Below, in pieces: positions 44,829 through 53,544 of a DNA stretch of 64,000 bases (its first letter is position 1; every line of letters begins with the position of its first letter). Below the pieces are notes generated by a model. That model saw only the letters and a program-made list of their open reading frames with translations. It ran no database searches and was not told where the DNA came from. The DNA comes from CBFFRJ01 sp963530515 (GTDB lineage: Bacteria; Pseudomonadota; Gammaproteobacteria; Enterobacterales; Enterobacteriaceae). The DNA lies in contig CAUSEC010000001.1 of assembly GCA_963530515.1 (NCBI GenBank), positions 62,001 to 126,000 on the forward strand, written 5' to 3'. A program made the position numbers and the translations under genes.

Positions 44829-46229
44829 CTAGAAGGTTGCGCTACGCGGCGTACGCGGGAACGGGATCACGTCACGCACGTTCTGAACACCCGTGACATA
44901 GGCGATCAGACGTTCGAAGCCGAGTCCAAAGCCAGAGTGCGGTACGGTGCCGTAACGACGCAGGTCGCGATACCACCAGTAGTCTTCTTTATTAAGACCC
45001 ATTTCAGCCATACGCGCATCCAGAACATCCAGACGCTCTTCACGCTGAGAACCACCGATGATTTCACCAATCCCCGGTGCCAGAACGTCCATTGCGGCCA
45101 CGGTTTTACCGTCATCGTTAAGGCGCATATAGAAGGCCTTAATGTCTTTCGGGTAGTTTTTCACGACTACCGGGGCTTTAAAGTGTTTCTCTGCAAGGTA
45201 ACGTTCGTGTTCTGAAGACAGATCCACACCCCAGTAAACCGGGTTTTCGAACGTCTGACCGCAGTTTTCCAGAATGGTCACGGCATCGGTGTAATCCACC
45301 TGCGCGAAGTCTGCGGCAACGAAACGCTCCAGACGTGCAATCGCATCTTTGTCTACACGCTCAGCGAAGAACTTAAGATCATCCATACGTTCAGTCAGAA
45401 CAGCATTGAAGGCGTACTTCAGCATGGCTTCTGCCAGGCGGGCGTTATCTTCCAGATCGGCAAACGCCACTTCCGGCTCCAGCATCCAGAATTCCGCCAG
45501 GTGGCGACTGGTGTTGGAGTTTTCGGCGCGGAAGGTTGGGCCGAAGGTGTAAATTTTTGACAACGCACAGGCGTAAGTCTCACCGTTCAGCTGGCCGGAA
45601 ACGGTCAGGAACGACTCTTTACCGAAGAAGTCTTTGTCGTAATCGACTTTGCCCTGGTCGTTACGCGGCAGGTTTTCCAGATCCAGTGTGGATACACGGA
45701 ACATCTCACCTGCACCTTCGGTATCAGAAGCCGTGATCAGTGGAGTTGAAACCCAGAAGAAACCCTGCTCGTCAAAGAAACGGTGCAGCGCTTGCGCCAG
45801 CGTGTGGCGGACACGTGCAACGGCACCAATCATGTTGGTGCGCGGACGCAGGTGAGCAACTTCACGCAGGTATTCGATACTGTGGCGTTTAGCCGCCATC
45901 GGGTAGGTGTCCGGATCTTCAACCCAGCCGGTGACTTCAACGTGGGTCGCCTGAATTTCAAAGCTCTGACCTTCACCCGGAGATTCAACCACAATGCCGG
46001 TAACGATAACGGAGCAGCCGGTGGTCAGGCGCAAAACGTCTTCATTATAATTGGGCAGAGAATTATTAATAACGGCCTGTACAGGATCAAAGCAGGAACC
46101 GTCATAAACGGCGAGGAAGGAGATGCCAGCTTTTGAATCTCGGCGGGTGCGCACCCATCCACGTACGGTGACTTCTTGGTCAACGGCAACGCGGCTATGG
46201 ATGACGTCGGCTACAGGCACAACGCTCAT
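44829..46229 (-). CDS. asnS: Asparaginyl-tRNA synthetase
   Basis: Class IIb aminoacyl-tRNA synthetase that charges tRNA(Asn). It has 466 residues, the E. coli length. An N-terminal OB anticodon-binding domain (about 1-105, VTVRGWVRTRRDSKAGISFL) is followed by the catalytic core, with motif 2 around PTFRAENSNTSRHLAEF and motif 3 HSGFGLGFERLIAYVTG. The 201-bp upstream interval to the Lrp-like regulator holds no gene. Confidence 0.98.
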   Translation of the reverse strand: MSVVPVADVIHSRVAVDQEVTVRGWVRTRRDSKAGISFLAVYDGSCFDPVQAVINNSLPNYNEDVLRLTTGCSVIVTGIVVESPGEGQSFEIQATHVEVTGWVEDPDTYPMAAKRHSIEYLREVAHLRPRTNMIGAVARVRHTLAQALHRFFDEQGFFWVSTPLITASDTEGAGEMFRVSTLDLENLPRNDQGKVDYDKDFFGKESFLTVSGQLNGETYACALSKIYTFGPTFRAENSNTSRHLAEFWMLEPEVAFADLEDNARLAEAMLKYAFNAVLTERMDDLKFFAERVDKDAIARLERFVAADFAQVDYTDAVTILENCGQTFENPVYWGVDLSSEHERYLAEKHFKAPVVVKNYPKDIKAFYMRLNDDGKTVAAMDVLAPGIGEIIGGSQREERLDVLDARMAEMGLNKEDYWWYRDLRRYGTVPHSGFGLGFERLIAYVTGVQNVRDVIPFPRTPRSATF

Positions 46230-46430
46230 AATATTCTCTCTGTTAATTGTCTGGAAAAATTATCATTTATCCGCCCGGAAAAGGGGGGATACCTATGTTA
46301 CCTGGCGTGCGCCATCAGACAAGCAGAATTAGCAGCGGAACAAGAGATTTCGGAAATAAATCGAGGAAGAGGGGCGTTTGCGCTTTCAGGCAGGATGCTC
46401 ATGACAGCGGCTGGGCACCTCTGGCTCGGC

Positions 46431-46892
46431 TTATTCGATGATGACCGTCATCTGCTGCTTGGCGTTTTGCATGGAGACAATAGTGTTGAATGACTTGATG
46501 TTCCCGGAAGCGAAGAACAGCTCGCGGGTCAGTTGCTCATACTCGGCCATGTCCCGCACGTTCATCACCAACAGAAAATCAAAATCTCCGGTCACGTAGT
46601 AGACCTGCTGCACCTGCGGGCATTTTACGAAGCGCAGTTTGGCCTCTTCCAGAAGATCAAGCCGCTCATTTTCAATTTTAACCTGCGCCATGATGGTTAT
46701 AGGGCGACCCACCAGACTGGCGTTTACCACGCTGACGTTGGCGCTGACGATGCCTGATTCTTCAAGTGCGGCAATGCGACGATTGACTGCTGAAGGCGAC
46801 AGGTTCACCTGGTCGGCAATTTCGCGCTGAGAAAGCCGGTTATTGTGCTGTAGCAAGGTGAGAATTTTTTTATCCCAGGTATCGAGCTTCAT
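46431..46892 (-). CDS. Lrp/AsnC-family transcriptional regulator, divergent from the dpaL locus
   Basis: A 153-residue feast/famine-type regulator. The start ATG 46892 (MKLDTWDKKIL) is preferred over an in-frame TTG four codons upstream, which abuts the AGAGG site. The helix-turn-helix is LSQREIADQVNLSPSAVNRR (about 21-40). A C-terminal RAM/AsnC ligand-binding domain begins near 65, with YYVTGDFDFLLVMNVRDM in the position of the effector-sensing GxxDxxL loop. It is not Lrp (164 residues) or AsnC itself by sequence. As I recall, Salmonella has an Lrp-like gene in the same position next to dpaL. The divergent layout strongly suggests it controls dpaL and its downstream genes, with an amino acid, perhaps diaminopropionate, as effector. 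Confidence 0.9.
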   Translation of the reverse strand: MKLDTWDKKILTLLQHNNRLSQREIADQVNLSPSAVNRRIAALEESGIVSANVSVVNASLVGRPITIMAQVKIENERLDLLEEAKLRFVKCPQVQQVYYVTGDFDFLLVMNVRDMAEYEQLTRELFFASGNIKSFNTIVSMQNAKQQMTVIIE

Positions 46893-46935
46893 GGATTCAG
46901 GCAACCTCTGAAAGTGTGATAGCGATCGCTTCGCG

Positions 46936-46996
46936 CAATTTTGTTTCGTTTACAGGTGTAATCAGGGTGAAAATTGCATATTCGACAACAATTTTG
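46936..46996. promoter_or_regulatory. Candidate operator array of the Lrp-like regulator
   Basis: Three copies of the AT-core octamer CAATTTTG/C: direct at 46936-46943, inverted at 46969-46976 (GAAAATTG) and direct at 46989-46996. Centres are 33 and 20 bp apart. Lrp-family octamers bind arrays of AT-rich half-sites at roughly helical-turn multiples, so the divergent intergenic position fits. The assignment is by pattern only. Confidence 0.4.
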
Positions 46997-47193
46997 CGCC
47001 ATTTAATGGGTTTATGCATAGTACCATTTCAATCGCTGGAATAAAGCGCGAGCCAAAAACGGTGTACCCGGTGTGAATTAATCACGTTGTATTTATTCCA
47101 GATATCTCGCTCAATATTTTATCGAGGTAAAACTCTCGTCGTTAGTAATAAACATAATGCCATAGCATCAGGCAGGAAGAATAAGGTTTGATT

Positions 47194-48408
47194 ATGACGA
47201 ACATCATGAAGTTCCAGTTTAACGGAAGAAAGCAGCCTTATGGCCAGGGTACGGATTTAAGCGTATTAAATGAAAGTGTGGGGAAAAATGTTCTCGCCTT
47301 CCATAAAAAATTTCCAAACTACAGCATTACGCCTTTACGCGCTTTACCTTATTTAAGCCAGCGGCTGGGGCTGGGTTCTTTACATATAAAGGATGAGTCA
47401 GCCCGTTTTGGCCTCAATGCCTTTAAAGGCCTGGGCGGTTCTTATGCCGTCGGGAAATATCTGGCGCAACAACTGGAGCGGGATATTGATTCGCTGACCT
47501 TTGCCTCGTTGAATACACCGGATATAAAAGCGCGGATTGCTGATATTGTTTTTGTCACCGCCACGGACGGTAATCACGGGCGTGGTGTGGCCTGGGCCGC
47601 AGAACAGCTCGGATTAAAAGCCGTGGTCTTTATGCCTAAAGGCTCTTCCACCGTCCGGGCGCAGAATATCCGTCAGCACGGGGCTGAATGCACGATTACC
47701 GAACTGAACTATGACGATACCGTGCGGCTTGCAGACAAAACGGCGCAGGAGAAGGGATGGGTTCTGCTGCAGGACACCGCCTGGGACGGCTATGAGCAGA
47801 TCCCCACCTGGATTATGCAAGGCTATATGACCCTGGCGCTGGAGGCGTATGACCAGTTGCTGGAAAGTGGCAGAAAACTGCCTACCCATTTGATTTTACA
47901 GGCAGGCGTCGGCTCTTTTGCGGGCAGTATCATGGGCTACTTTATCGAGAAGATGAAAGAGAAAGCCCCCACCGTGGTGGTAATTGAACCGCATAAAGCA
48001 AACTGTCTCTACCGTTCCGCAGTCGTGAATGACGGCCAGCCCCACGCTGTTGGCGGGGATATGTCAACGCTGATGGCCGGGCTGGCCTGTGGTGAACCCA
48101 ATACCGTCAGTTGGCCAATTATTCGTGACAATGTGGCCTGTTTTATCTCCGCAGATGACAGCCTTGCCGCAAACGGGATGCGTATTCTGGCGGCGCCGCG
48201 TCCGGGAACCGATATCCCCTTTATTTCTGGCGAGTCGGGTGCAATTGGCACCGGTGTTATTTACGCGTTAATGCATGATGAAGCATACCGGGAAATAAGA
48301 GAACGTCTGGCGCTCAATATTCATTCCCATGTTTTGTTAATCAGTACCGAAGGGGATACATCACCCGATATTTATGAGGATATTGTCTGGTTTGGCCGAA
48401 ACGCCTGA
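47194..48408 (+). CDS. dpaL: Diaminopropionate ammonia-lyase
   Basis: PLP enzyme that breaks 2,3-diaminopropionate (both enantiomers in Salmonella) into pyruvate and two ammonia. From ATG 47194, with AAGG 7 bp upstream, it is 404 residues, the length of Salmonella DpaL, which it closely resembles; a TTG at 47188 is the alternative. Lys78 in FGLNAFKGLGG is the PLP Schiff-base residue, and Asp125 in TATDGNHGRG is the partner acidic base. PLP-phosphate-binding QAGVGSFAGS is at about 238-247. It is the first of four co-directional genes; an 8-bp hairpin spans its stop (48400-48427). Confidence 0.96.
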   Translation: MTNIMKFQFNGRKQPYGQGTDLSVLNESVGKNVLAFHKKFPNYSITPLRALPYLSQRLGLGSLHIKDESARFGLNAFKGLGGSYAVGKYLAQQLERDIDSLTFASLNTPDIKARIADIVFVTATDGNHGRGVAWAAEQLGLKAVVFMPKGSSTVRAQNIRQHGAECTITELNYDDTVRLADKTAQEKGWVLLQDTAWDGYEQIPTWIMQGYMTLALEAYDQLLESGRKLPTHLILQAGVGSFAGSIMGYFIEKMKEKAPTVVVIEPHKANCLYRSAVVNDGQPHAVGGDMSTLMAGLACGEPNTVSWPIIRDNVACFISADDSLAANGMRILAAPRPGTDIPFISGESGAIGTGVIYALMHDEAYREIRERLALNIHSHVLLISTEGDTSPDIYEDIVWFGRNA

Positions 48409-48500
48409 CGCCAGCACAGCAGGCGTTAATGAAATAAATAAGGGTACCCTACATACCCGCTGAATAAAAACTCTGAAATAAAAATACGCGGTAACGCAAA

Positions 48501-49811
48501 ATGAAAAAGAGAACATCAGCCATGAAATATGAAGCAGCCTCAGGACAAATAGAATATAAAGATGTTACAAAATGGCACGGTGAAGATACCGTCTGGGTTT
48601 TAGGTTTATTTGGTACGGCAATCGGGGCCGGTGTGCTTTTTCTCCCCATCAACGCCGGCATCGGTGGGTTCTGGCCTTTACTGATCGTATTTGTGCTGGC
48701 TTATCCGATAACCTTTCTGGCTCACCGTGGGCTGGCGCGGTTTATTTTTGCCTCAAACACGCCAGAGAGCACCATCACAGATGCCATTGGTGAGCATTTC
48801 GGTGCGCTGGCGGGCAAGACATTTACTGTCATCTACTTTTTTGCCATCTACACCATTCTTATTATGTACGCCGTGGCGGTGACCAATACCGCGCAAAGCT
48901 TTATCTCCCACCAGTTAGGTATGCCGGAGCCGCCGCGTGGGCTTATCTCACTGGTACTTATCCTTGGTCTGATGTTTATCGTGCGTCTTGGGCAGCGGGT
49001 CATCATGCGGGTGATGAGCGCGCTGGTTTATCCTTTTATTGCCTCGCTGATTTTTATGTCGCTGTTTCAGATTCCTCACTGGAACGGGGCGATTTTTGCC
49101 ACGCTAAACCTGGCAGACGTACAAAACGGGCAGGGTATTTTGATGACCTTGTGGATGACCTTCCCGGTGTTGGTGATGTCGTTCAACCATTACCCGATTA
49201 TTTCGCCGATGGTGGTGCGCCAAAAGCAGCGTTACGGGAACGAGGTGGCTGACATGAAGTGCGGGCAAATCCAGCGCCGCGGGATTGTGCTGATGGTCGT
49301 GGTGGTCTTATTCTTTGTGCTGAGCTGCGTGTTAAGCCTTTCTCCGGCGCAGCTGGCTGAAGCCAAAGCACAGAATTTATCCATTCTTTCTTACCTTGCT
49401 AACCATTTTGATACCCCCATTATCGCCTGGCTGTCCCCGGTTATTGCCTTTGTGGCCATCACCAAATCCTTTCTCGGCCACTACATCGGTGCTTACGAAT
49501 CCCTGCGCGACATCATTGTCGATACCGCGGCGGCCAAAGGGAAACGGCTTAGCCTTCGCAGTGTGAACATCGTCATCTTTATTTTGATGGTGCTGACCTG
49601 TTGGTTCGCTGCTTACAAAAACCCCAGCATCCTGGGAATTATCGAAAGCATTAGCGGCCCGACCGGCGCGGCCATTCTGCTGCTGTTGCCGATGTACGCG
49701 ATTCACAAACTTCCCGTGCTCGCTCCCTGGCGCGGCAAAATCAGTAACATCTTTGTCACCCTCATCGGCCTTGTAACGGTCTCGGCCATTTTTTACGCCA
49801 TGGTGAAATAG
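48501..49811 (+). CDS. SdaC-like amino acid/H+ symporter (HAAAP family)
   Basis: Inner-membrane transporter of 436 residues with about eleven hydrophobic helices. It is plainly homologous to E. coli SdaC/TdcC/YhaO: GTAIGAGVLFLPINAGIGG near the N-terminus, SFNHYPIISPMVV in the middle and AITKSFLGHYIGAYES near residue 325. The family carries serine, threonine or D-amino acids. Its place directly after dpaL makes diaminopropionate or a derivative the likely cargo, which is inference. The N-terminus before WHGEDTVW is about 13 residues longer than in SdaC, and a start at the ATG at 48522 is possible. Confidence 0.92.
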   Translation: MKKRTSAMKYEAASGQIEYKDVTKWHGEDTVWVLGLFGTAIGAGVLFLPINAGIGGFWPLLIVFVLAYPITFLAHRGLARFIFASNTPESTITDAIGEHFGALAGKTFTVIYFFAIYTILIMYAVAVTNTAQSFISHQLGMPEPPRGLISLVLILGLMFIVRLGQRVIMRVMSALVYPFIASLIFMSLFQIPHWNGAIFATLNLADVQNGQGILMTLWMTFPVLVMSFNHYPIISPMVVRQKQRYGNEVADMKCGQIQRRGIVLMVVVVLFFVLSCVLSLSPAQLAEAKAQNLSILSYLANHFDTPIIAWLSPVIAFVAITKSFLGHYIGAYESLRDIIVDTAAAKGKRLSLRSVNIVIFILMVLTCWFAAYKNPSILGIIESISGPTGAAILLLLPMYAIHKLPVLAPWRGKISNIFVTLIGLVTVSAIFYAMVK

Positions 49812-49837
49812 AAACCCAACGACGAGGAAACACCTTA

Positions 49838-51076
49838 ATGAGTCATCTTTTGAGAATTAACGGCCAGCGGCTGGTGGATTCGCTGTTCGAACTGGGCAAG
49901 TACGGCGCGCTGGAAGGCGGAGGTGTTTGCCGTCTGGCGGCGACGCTGGAAGACAAAGCCGGGCGAGACGTCGTGGTGGCGCGAATGGAAGCGTTAGGCC
50001 TGGACATCCGTATTGACGCCATCGGTAACGTCACCGGCATCTATGCGGGTGAGCAGGATCTCCCGATGGTGATGATGGGCTCGCACATTGATACCGTCGG
50101 GACGGGCGGTCTTTATGACGGCAACTATGGCGTGATGGCCGGGCTTGAAGTCATTGCCACTCTGCAGGATGCAGGCATCCGTCCTTTACGTCCGTTAGCC
50201 GTGACTTTTTTTACCAATGAAGAGGGCGTGCGTTTTCAGCCTGACATGATGGGCAGTGTGGTATTTGCGGGTGAATATCCGCTGGAGGCGGCGTTGGGTG
50301 CGAAAGATCCCGACGGCATTACGCTCGACGAGGCACTGCAGGCGATAGGTTATAAAGGCGAGCATAAGCCAGGAGAGATGGCGGTCGACAGCTACGTTGA
50401 ATTGCACATCGAACAAGGCCCTGTTCTGGATAAAGAAGGAACGGACATTGGCGTGGTGACCGGCGTTCAGGGGATTTCCTGGCGTGAGTTTATCCTGACA
50501 GGGGTTTCCAACCATGCCGGAACGACGCCCATGTCTATGCGCCACGATGCAGGACTGGTCGCTGCGAAAATAGCCGTTTTTGCTCGTGGCCTGGCACATC
50601 AGTTGGGCGGCGATCAGGTATCGACCGTTGGGCATATGACCTTTAAACCTAACCTGATCAATGTCATTCCTAACCATGTCGTGATGTCGGTAGATCTGCG
50701 TAATACCGATAACGAAGCGTTAAAACGCGCGGAGAGCCTGCTTAGTGCCTATGTAGAAAAAACAGCGCAGGAGGAGGGGGTGACGGTGGCCTCGCGCTCG
50801 CTGGTACGTTTTAACCCGGTCATCTTTGCCGACGACATCGTCAACGCCGTTGCCTCTGAGGCCGAATTACAGGGCTTCTCCCATCGTCGTCTGCCCAGCG
50901 GTGCCGGTCATGATGCCCAGTTTATGGCCTCCGTTTGCCCGTCGGGCATGATTTTTGTGCCCTGCGTCGGGGGGATCAGTCACAACATCAATGAGCACAC
51001 CGAGCCTGCCGATCTCATCGCCGGAGGTAACGTGTTGCTGCAGGTGGTCTTAAAACGTGCCCAGAGAGCCGCGTAA
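49838..51076 (+). CDS. Zn-dependent amidase, N-carbamoyl-L-amino acid hydrolase / allantoate amidohydrolase family (M20C)
   Basis: Binuclear metal amidohydrolase of 412 residues in the HyuC/AllC/beta-ureidopropionase group. Metal-ligand motifs are GSHIDTV (His83), GLYDGNYG (Asp94), FTNEEGVRF (Glu128/129), VELHIEQGP (His190) and GGISHNINE (His382). The dimer-lid substrate motifs SNHAGTTPM and SGAGHDAQ are present. These enzymes hydrolyse N-carbamoyl or ureido groups. It starts 26 bp after the transporter stop and is followed by a second amidohydrolase 19 bp later, so it is an operon member. A ureido-amino acid giving diaminopropionate, such as 3-ureido-alanine (albizziine), would fit, but the true substrate is unknown. 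Confidence 0.9.
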   Translation: MSHLLRINGQRLVDSLFELGKYGALEGGGVCRLAATLEDKAGRDVVVARMEALGLDIRIDAIGNVTGIYAGEQDLPMVMMGSHIDTVGTGGLYDGNYGVMAGLEVIATLQDAGIRPLRPLAVTFFTNEEGVRFQPDMMGSVVFAGEYPLEAALGAKDPDGITLDEALQAIGYKGEHKPGEMAVDSYVELHIEQGPVLDKEGTDIGVVTGVQGISWREFILTGVSNHAGTTPMSMRHDAGLVAAKIAVFARGLAHQLGGDQVSTVGHMTFKPNLINVIPNHVVMSVDLRNTDNEALKRAESLLSAYVEKTAQEEGVTVASRSLVRFNPVIFADDIVNAVASEAELQGFSHRRLPSGAGHDAQFMASVCPSGMIFVPCVGGISHNINEHTEPADLIAGGNVLLQVVLKRAQRAA

Positions 51077-51095
51077 TTTTACAGAGGAAGGTGTT

Positions 51096-52265
51096 ATGAA
51101 TCAGGAACAGCTTAAACAGCAGCTTATTGCGTGGCGTCATCATCTCCATGCTCATCCGGAAAGTGCGTTTGAAGAGGTGAAAACCTCAGATTTTATTGCC
51201 GAACGCCTAGAAGAGATGGGCATTGAGGTTCACCGACAGATTGGCAAAACCGGGCTGGTGGGGTTACTCAAATGCGGTGAGGGTGAAGAGGTCATTGGCA
51301 TCCGGGCGGATATCGACTGCATCCAGCTTAGTGAGCAAGGGGAGCTTGAATACCGTTCAACCAAGCTGGACCGTATGCACGGCTGCGGCCATGACGGTCA
51401 TACCTGCATTGCATTGGGCGCGGCACAGTTGCTCAAGGAGCGTAAAAATTTCAGTGGCACCGTATGTTTTGTCTTCCAGCCTGCTGAAGAACCGGGTTAC
51501 GGCGCGAATGCCATGATGAAAGACGGGCTGCTGGAGCGCTTCGGGATTAAAGAGATCTATGGCTTACACAATATGCCAGGCATGAAAGCAGGGACAATTG
51601 CGACCCGCGTCGGCGGCATCATGGCCAGCGAAGATAACTTCGTTATCAAAATCAAAGGGCAGGGATCGCATGCTGCGCGGCCGCACATGGCAAAAGATCC
51701 GCTGGTGATTGCGGCGGAAATTATTCTGGCGTTACAAACGATAATCTCGCGCAACGTCGATCCTAACGTACCGGCGGTCATCTCCTGCACCGAACTACAC
51801 ACGGATGGCATCCGTAATGCGATACCGACTCATGTTGAGATCAAAGGGGATACCCGTAGCTATTCCCCTAAGGTTCAGGCGTTGCTGGAAGCGCGGATGC
51901 GGACAATCAGCGAAAGCATTTGTGCGATGCACGAGGCAGAATGTGACTTTTCGTACACTCATGAATTTGCGCCCACGGTGAATCATGAACCCTGCGTGGC
52001 GGTGGCCGTTAAGGCGGCCCAAAACGTGGTCGGCGAGGAAAATGTGGAGGGTAACGTAGGGCAGATGATGATTTCAGAGGATTTCGGTGCCTTCTTACAA
52101 CACATTCCCGGCTGCTTTGTGTTCCTGGGCAATGGCGACGAGTCGGACGAGAAGGGCAACATTCCGCTGCATAATGCCTGTTACGATTTTAACGATGAGA
52201 TTTTGCTGACCGGGGCGGAATTCTTTGCAGAGATAATCAGAACGCGTCTGCCGCTAAAGGAGTGA
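51096..52265 (+). CDS. M20D-family amidohydrolase (hippurate/N-acyl amino acid hydrolase-like)
   Basis: Metal-dependent amidohydrolase of 389 residues. The start at 51096 (MNQEQLKQQL) has GAGGAAGG upstream; a longer frame overlaps the previous gene and is rejected. Motifs of the family are RHHLHAHPE at 14-22, RMHGCGHDGHT (Cys97, His99), QPAEEPGYGA (Glu131/132), YGLHNMPGMKAG (His158), GSHAARPH and LHNACYDFND. Relatives remove N-acyl groups from amino acids. Together with the carbamoylase before it, it probably deblocks a conjugated amino acid for DpaL. It is the last gene of the locus and converges on pncB through a shared terminator. Confidence 0.9.
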   Translation: MNQEQLKQQLIAWRHHLHAHPESAFEEVKTSDFIAERLEEMGIEVHRQIGKTGLVGLLKCGEGEEVIGIRADIDCIQLSEQGELEYRSTKLDRMHGCGHDGHTCIALGAAQLLKERKNFSGTVCFVFQPAEEPGYGANAMMKDGLLERFGIKEIYGLHNMPGMKAGTIATRVGGIMASEDNFVIKIKGQGSHAARPHMAKDPLVIAAEIILALQTIISRNVDPNVPAVISCTELHTDGIRNAIPTHVEIKGDTRSYSPKVQALLEARMRTISESICAMHEAECDFSYTHEFAPTVNHEPCVAVAVKAAQNVVGEENVEGNVGQMMISEDFGAFLQHIPGCFVFLGNGDESDEKGNIPLHNACYDFNDEILLTGAEFFAEIIRTRLPLKE

Positions 52266-52302
52266 TGCTGTCAGGCTGACATTCCGGCAATGTCGTAAAG
52301 AG

Positions 52303-52328
52303 AAAAGCCAGCATCAGCTGGCTTTTTT
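52303..52328. terminator. Bidirectional terminator containing the pncB stop codon
   Basis: Stem AAAAGCCAGC/GCTGGCTTTT with an ATCA loop and T-runs both ways. The pncB stop (52314-52316, minus) is in the loop, so its last four codons form one arm of the hairpin. It also ends the amidohydrolase transcript, 38 bp after that stop. Confidence 0.92.
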
Positions 52329-53516
52329 AATCTGTGGCAGGTCGAAAGCTTCACGCAGCGCGCGGACAAAGGCTTTATCGTGACAGATGGTTTTACCCGG
52401 GCTATCGGATAATTTTGCCACCGGCTTGCCGTTACACTCCACCAGTTTAATAACGATATTCAATGGTTTAACATCAGGAATATCGCAGGTCAGGCGGGTG
52501 CCGATACCAAAACCCAGATTTACTCGTGCGGCGAAGTGGCGGTACAAATCGAGCGCTTTATTCAGATCGAGGTTGTCAGAGAAAATCAGTGTTTTCGACA
52601 ACGGATCGATACCGAGTTTCTCGTAATGTGCAATGGCTTTCTCGCCCCACTCAACCGGATCCCCGGAATCATGGCGTAACCCCTGATAGCGCTCGGCAAA
52701 CTCTGGTCCAAAGTCGCGCAGGAAGGCGTCCATGGTAATACAGTCTGTCAGGGCGATACCCAACTGCGTAGGGTACTCTTCGAGCCAGGCGGCCAGCGCG
52801 GCACGCTGACTGGTGGCGAGATCCGGGCTTATCTGCTGGTGTGCCTGGAACCATTCGTGCGCCTGGGTGCCCATCGGCGTCAAAGATAAACGACGCGCCA
52901 GATCGTAGTTGCTGGTGCCAATAAACCAGGGTTCTTGTTTGAGACGGGCAACGATCGCGTGCTGCACATCGCGGGAGAAACGGCGGCGGGTACCGAAATC
53001 CATCAGGCGGAAACCCGACATATCCAGACCTTCGGTGCGGGTAGCAAAATCCGCCAGTTTTGTCTCAAGATGCAGGAGAGCCTGCTGCACACCGGCTTGA
53101 GGTGAACGGTAGCGATGAACCAGCTCGCTGATGACCGCCAGCAGAGGAACTTCCCACATGATCACTTCGCGCCACGGGCCTGAAAGGCGAATGTGAAGCT
53201 TACCGTTGTCGTTGGTGACCACCACCTGGCGGGGATCGTAGCGGAAGTCGCGCAGCCAGTTCAGGTAGTCCGTTTCAAAGAACGGCAGCCCCGAAAGCCA
53301 CTGATACTCTTCATCCTGCAGGCGCAGATGCTGCATGGCTTCAACTTCTTCCCGGATAGCTTCTGCGTAAATACCGAGCAGATCGTCGCCACGGCAGCGA
53401 AATTCCGCCGTTACATGCACATCGTAGTAGTGGTGATAGACCGCCTGCTGCATATGCAATTTGTAGGCATCAGTATCCAGCAGTGTCTGCAGAACAGGGT
53501 GAGCAAATTGAGTCAT
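52314..53516 (-). CDS. pncB: Nicotinate phosphoribosyltransferase
   Basis: Converts nicotinate and PRPP to nicotinate mononucleotide, with ATP, in NAD salvage. From ATG 53516 (MTQFAHPVLQ) it is 400 residues, the E. coli length; the five-residue upstream extension is not conserved. Motifs are LLDTDAYKLHMQQAVYHHY, FGTRRRFSR, GTSNYDLARR, RHDSGDPVEW and FGIGTRLTCD. A NadR box lies about 30 bp upstream, consistent with NAD-responsive repression. Confidence 0.98.
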   Translation of the reverse strand: MTQFAHPVLQTLLDTDAYKLHMQQAVYHHYYDVHVTAEFRCRGDDLLGIYAEAIREEVEAMQHLRLQDEEYQWLSGLPFFETDYLNWLRDFRYDPRQVVVTNDNGKLHIRLSGPWREVIMWEVPLLAVISELVHRYRSPQAGVQQALLHLETKLADFATRTEGLDMSGFRLMDFGTRRRFSRDVQHAIVARLKQEPWFIGTSNYDLARRLSLTPMGTQAHEWFQAHQQISPDLATSQRAALAAWLEEYPTQLGIALTDCITMDAFLRDFGPEFAERYQGLRHDSGDPVEWGEKAIAHYEKLGIDPLSKTLIFSDNLDLNKALDLYRHFAARVNLGFGIGTRLTCDIPDVKPLNIVIKLVECNGKPVAKLSDSPGKTICHDKAFVRALREAFDLPQIKKAS

Positions 53517-53544
53517 GGTGCGCCGTAGCATCCTCTCAAAGGAG

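Noticed and set aside
47072..47086. CRP-like site TGTGA-N5-TCACG upstream of dpaL
   Set aside because: The spacer is 5 bp where CRP needs 6, so the half-sites are out of register; it may still be an unrelated palindrome.
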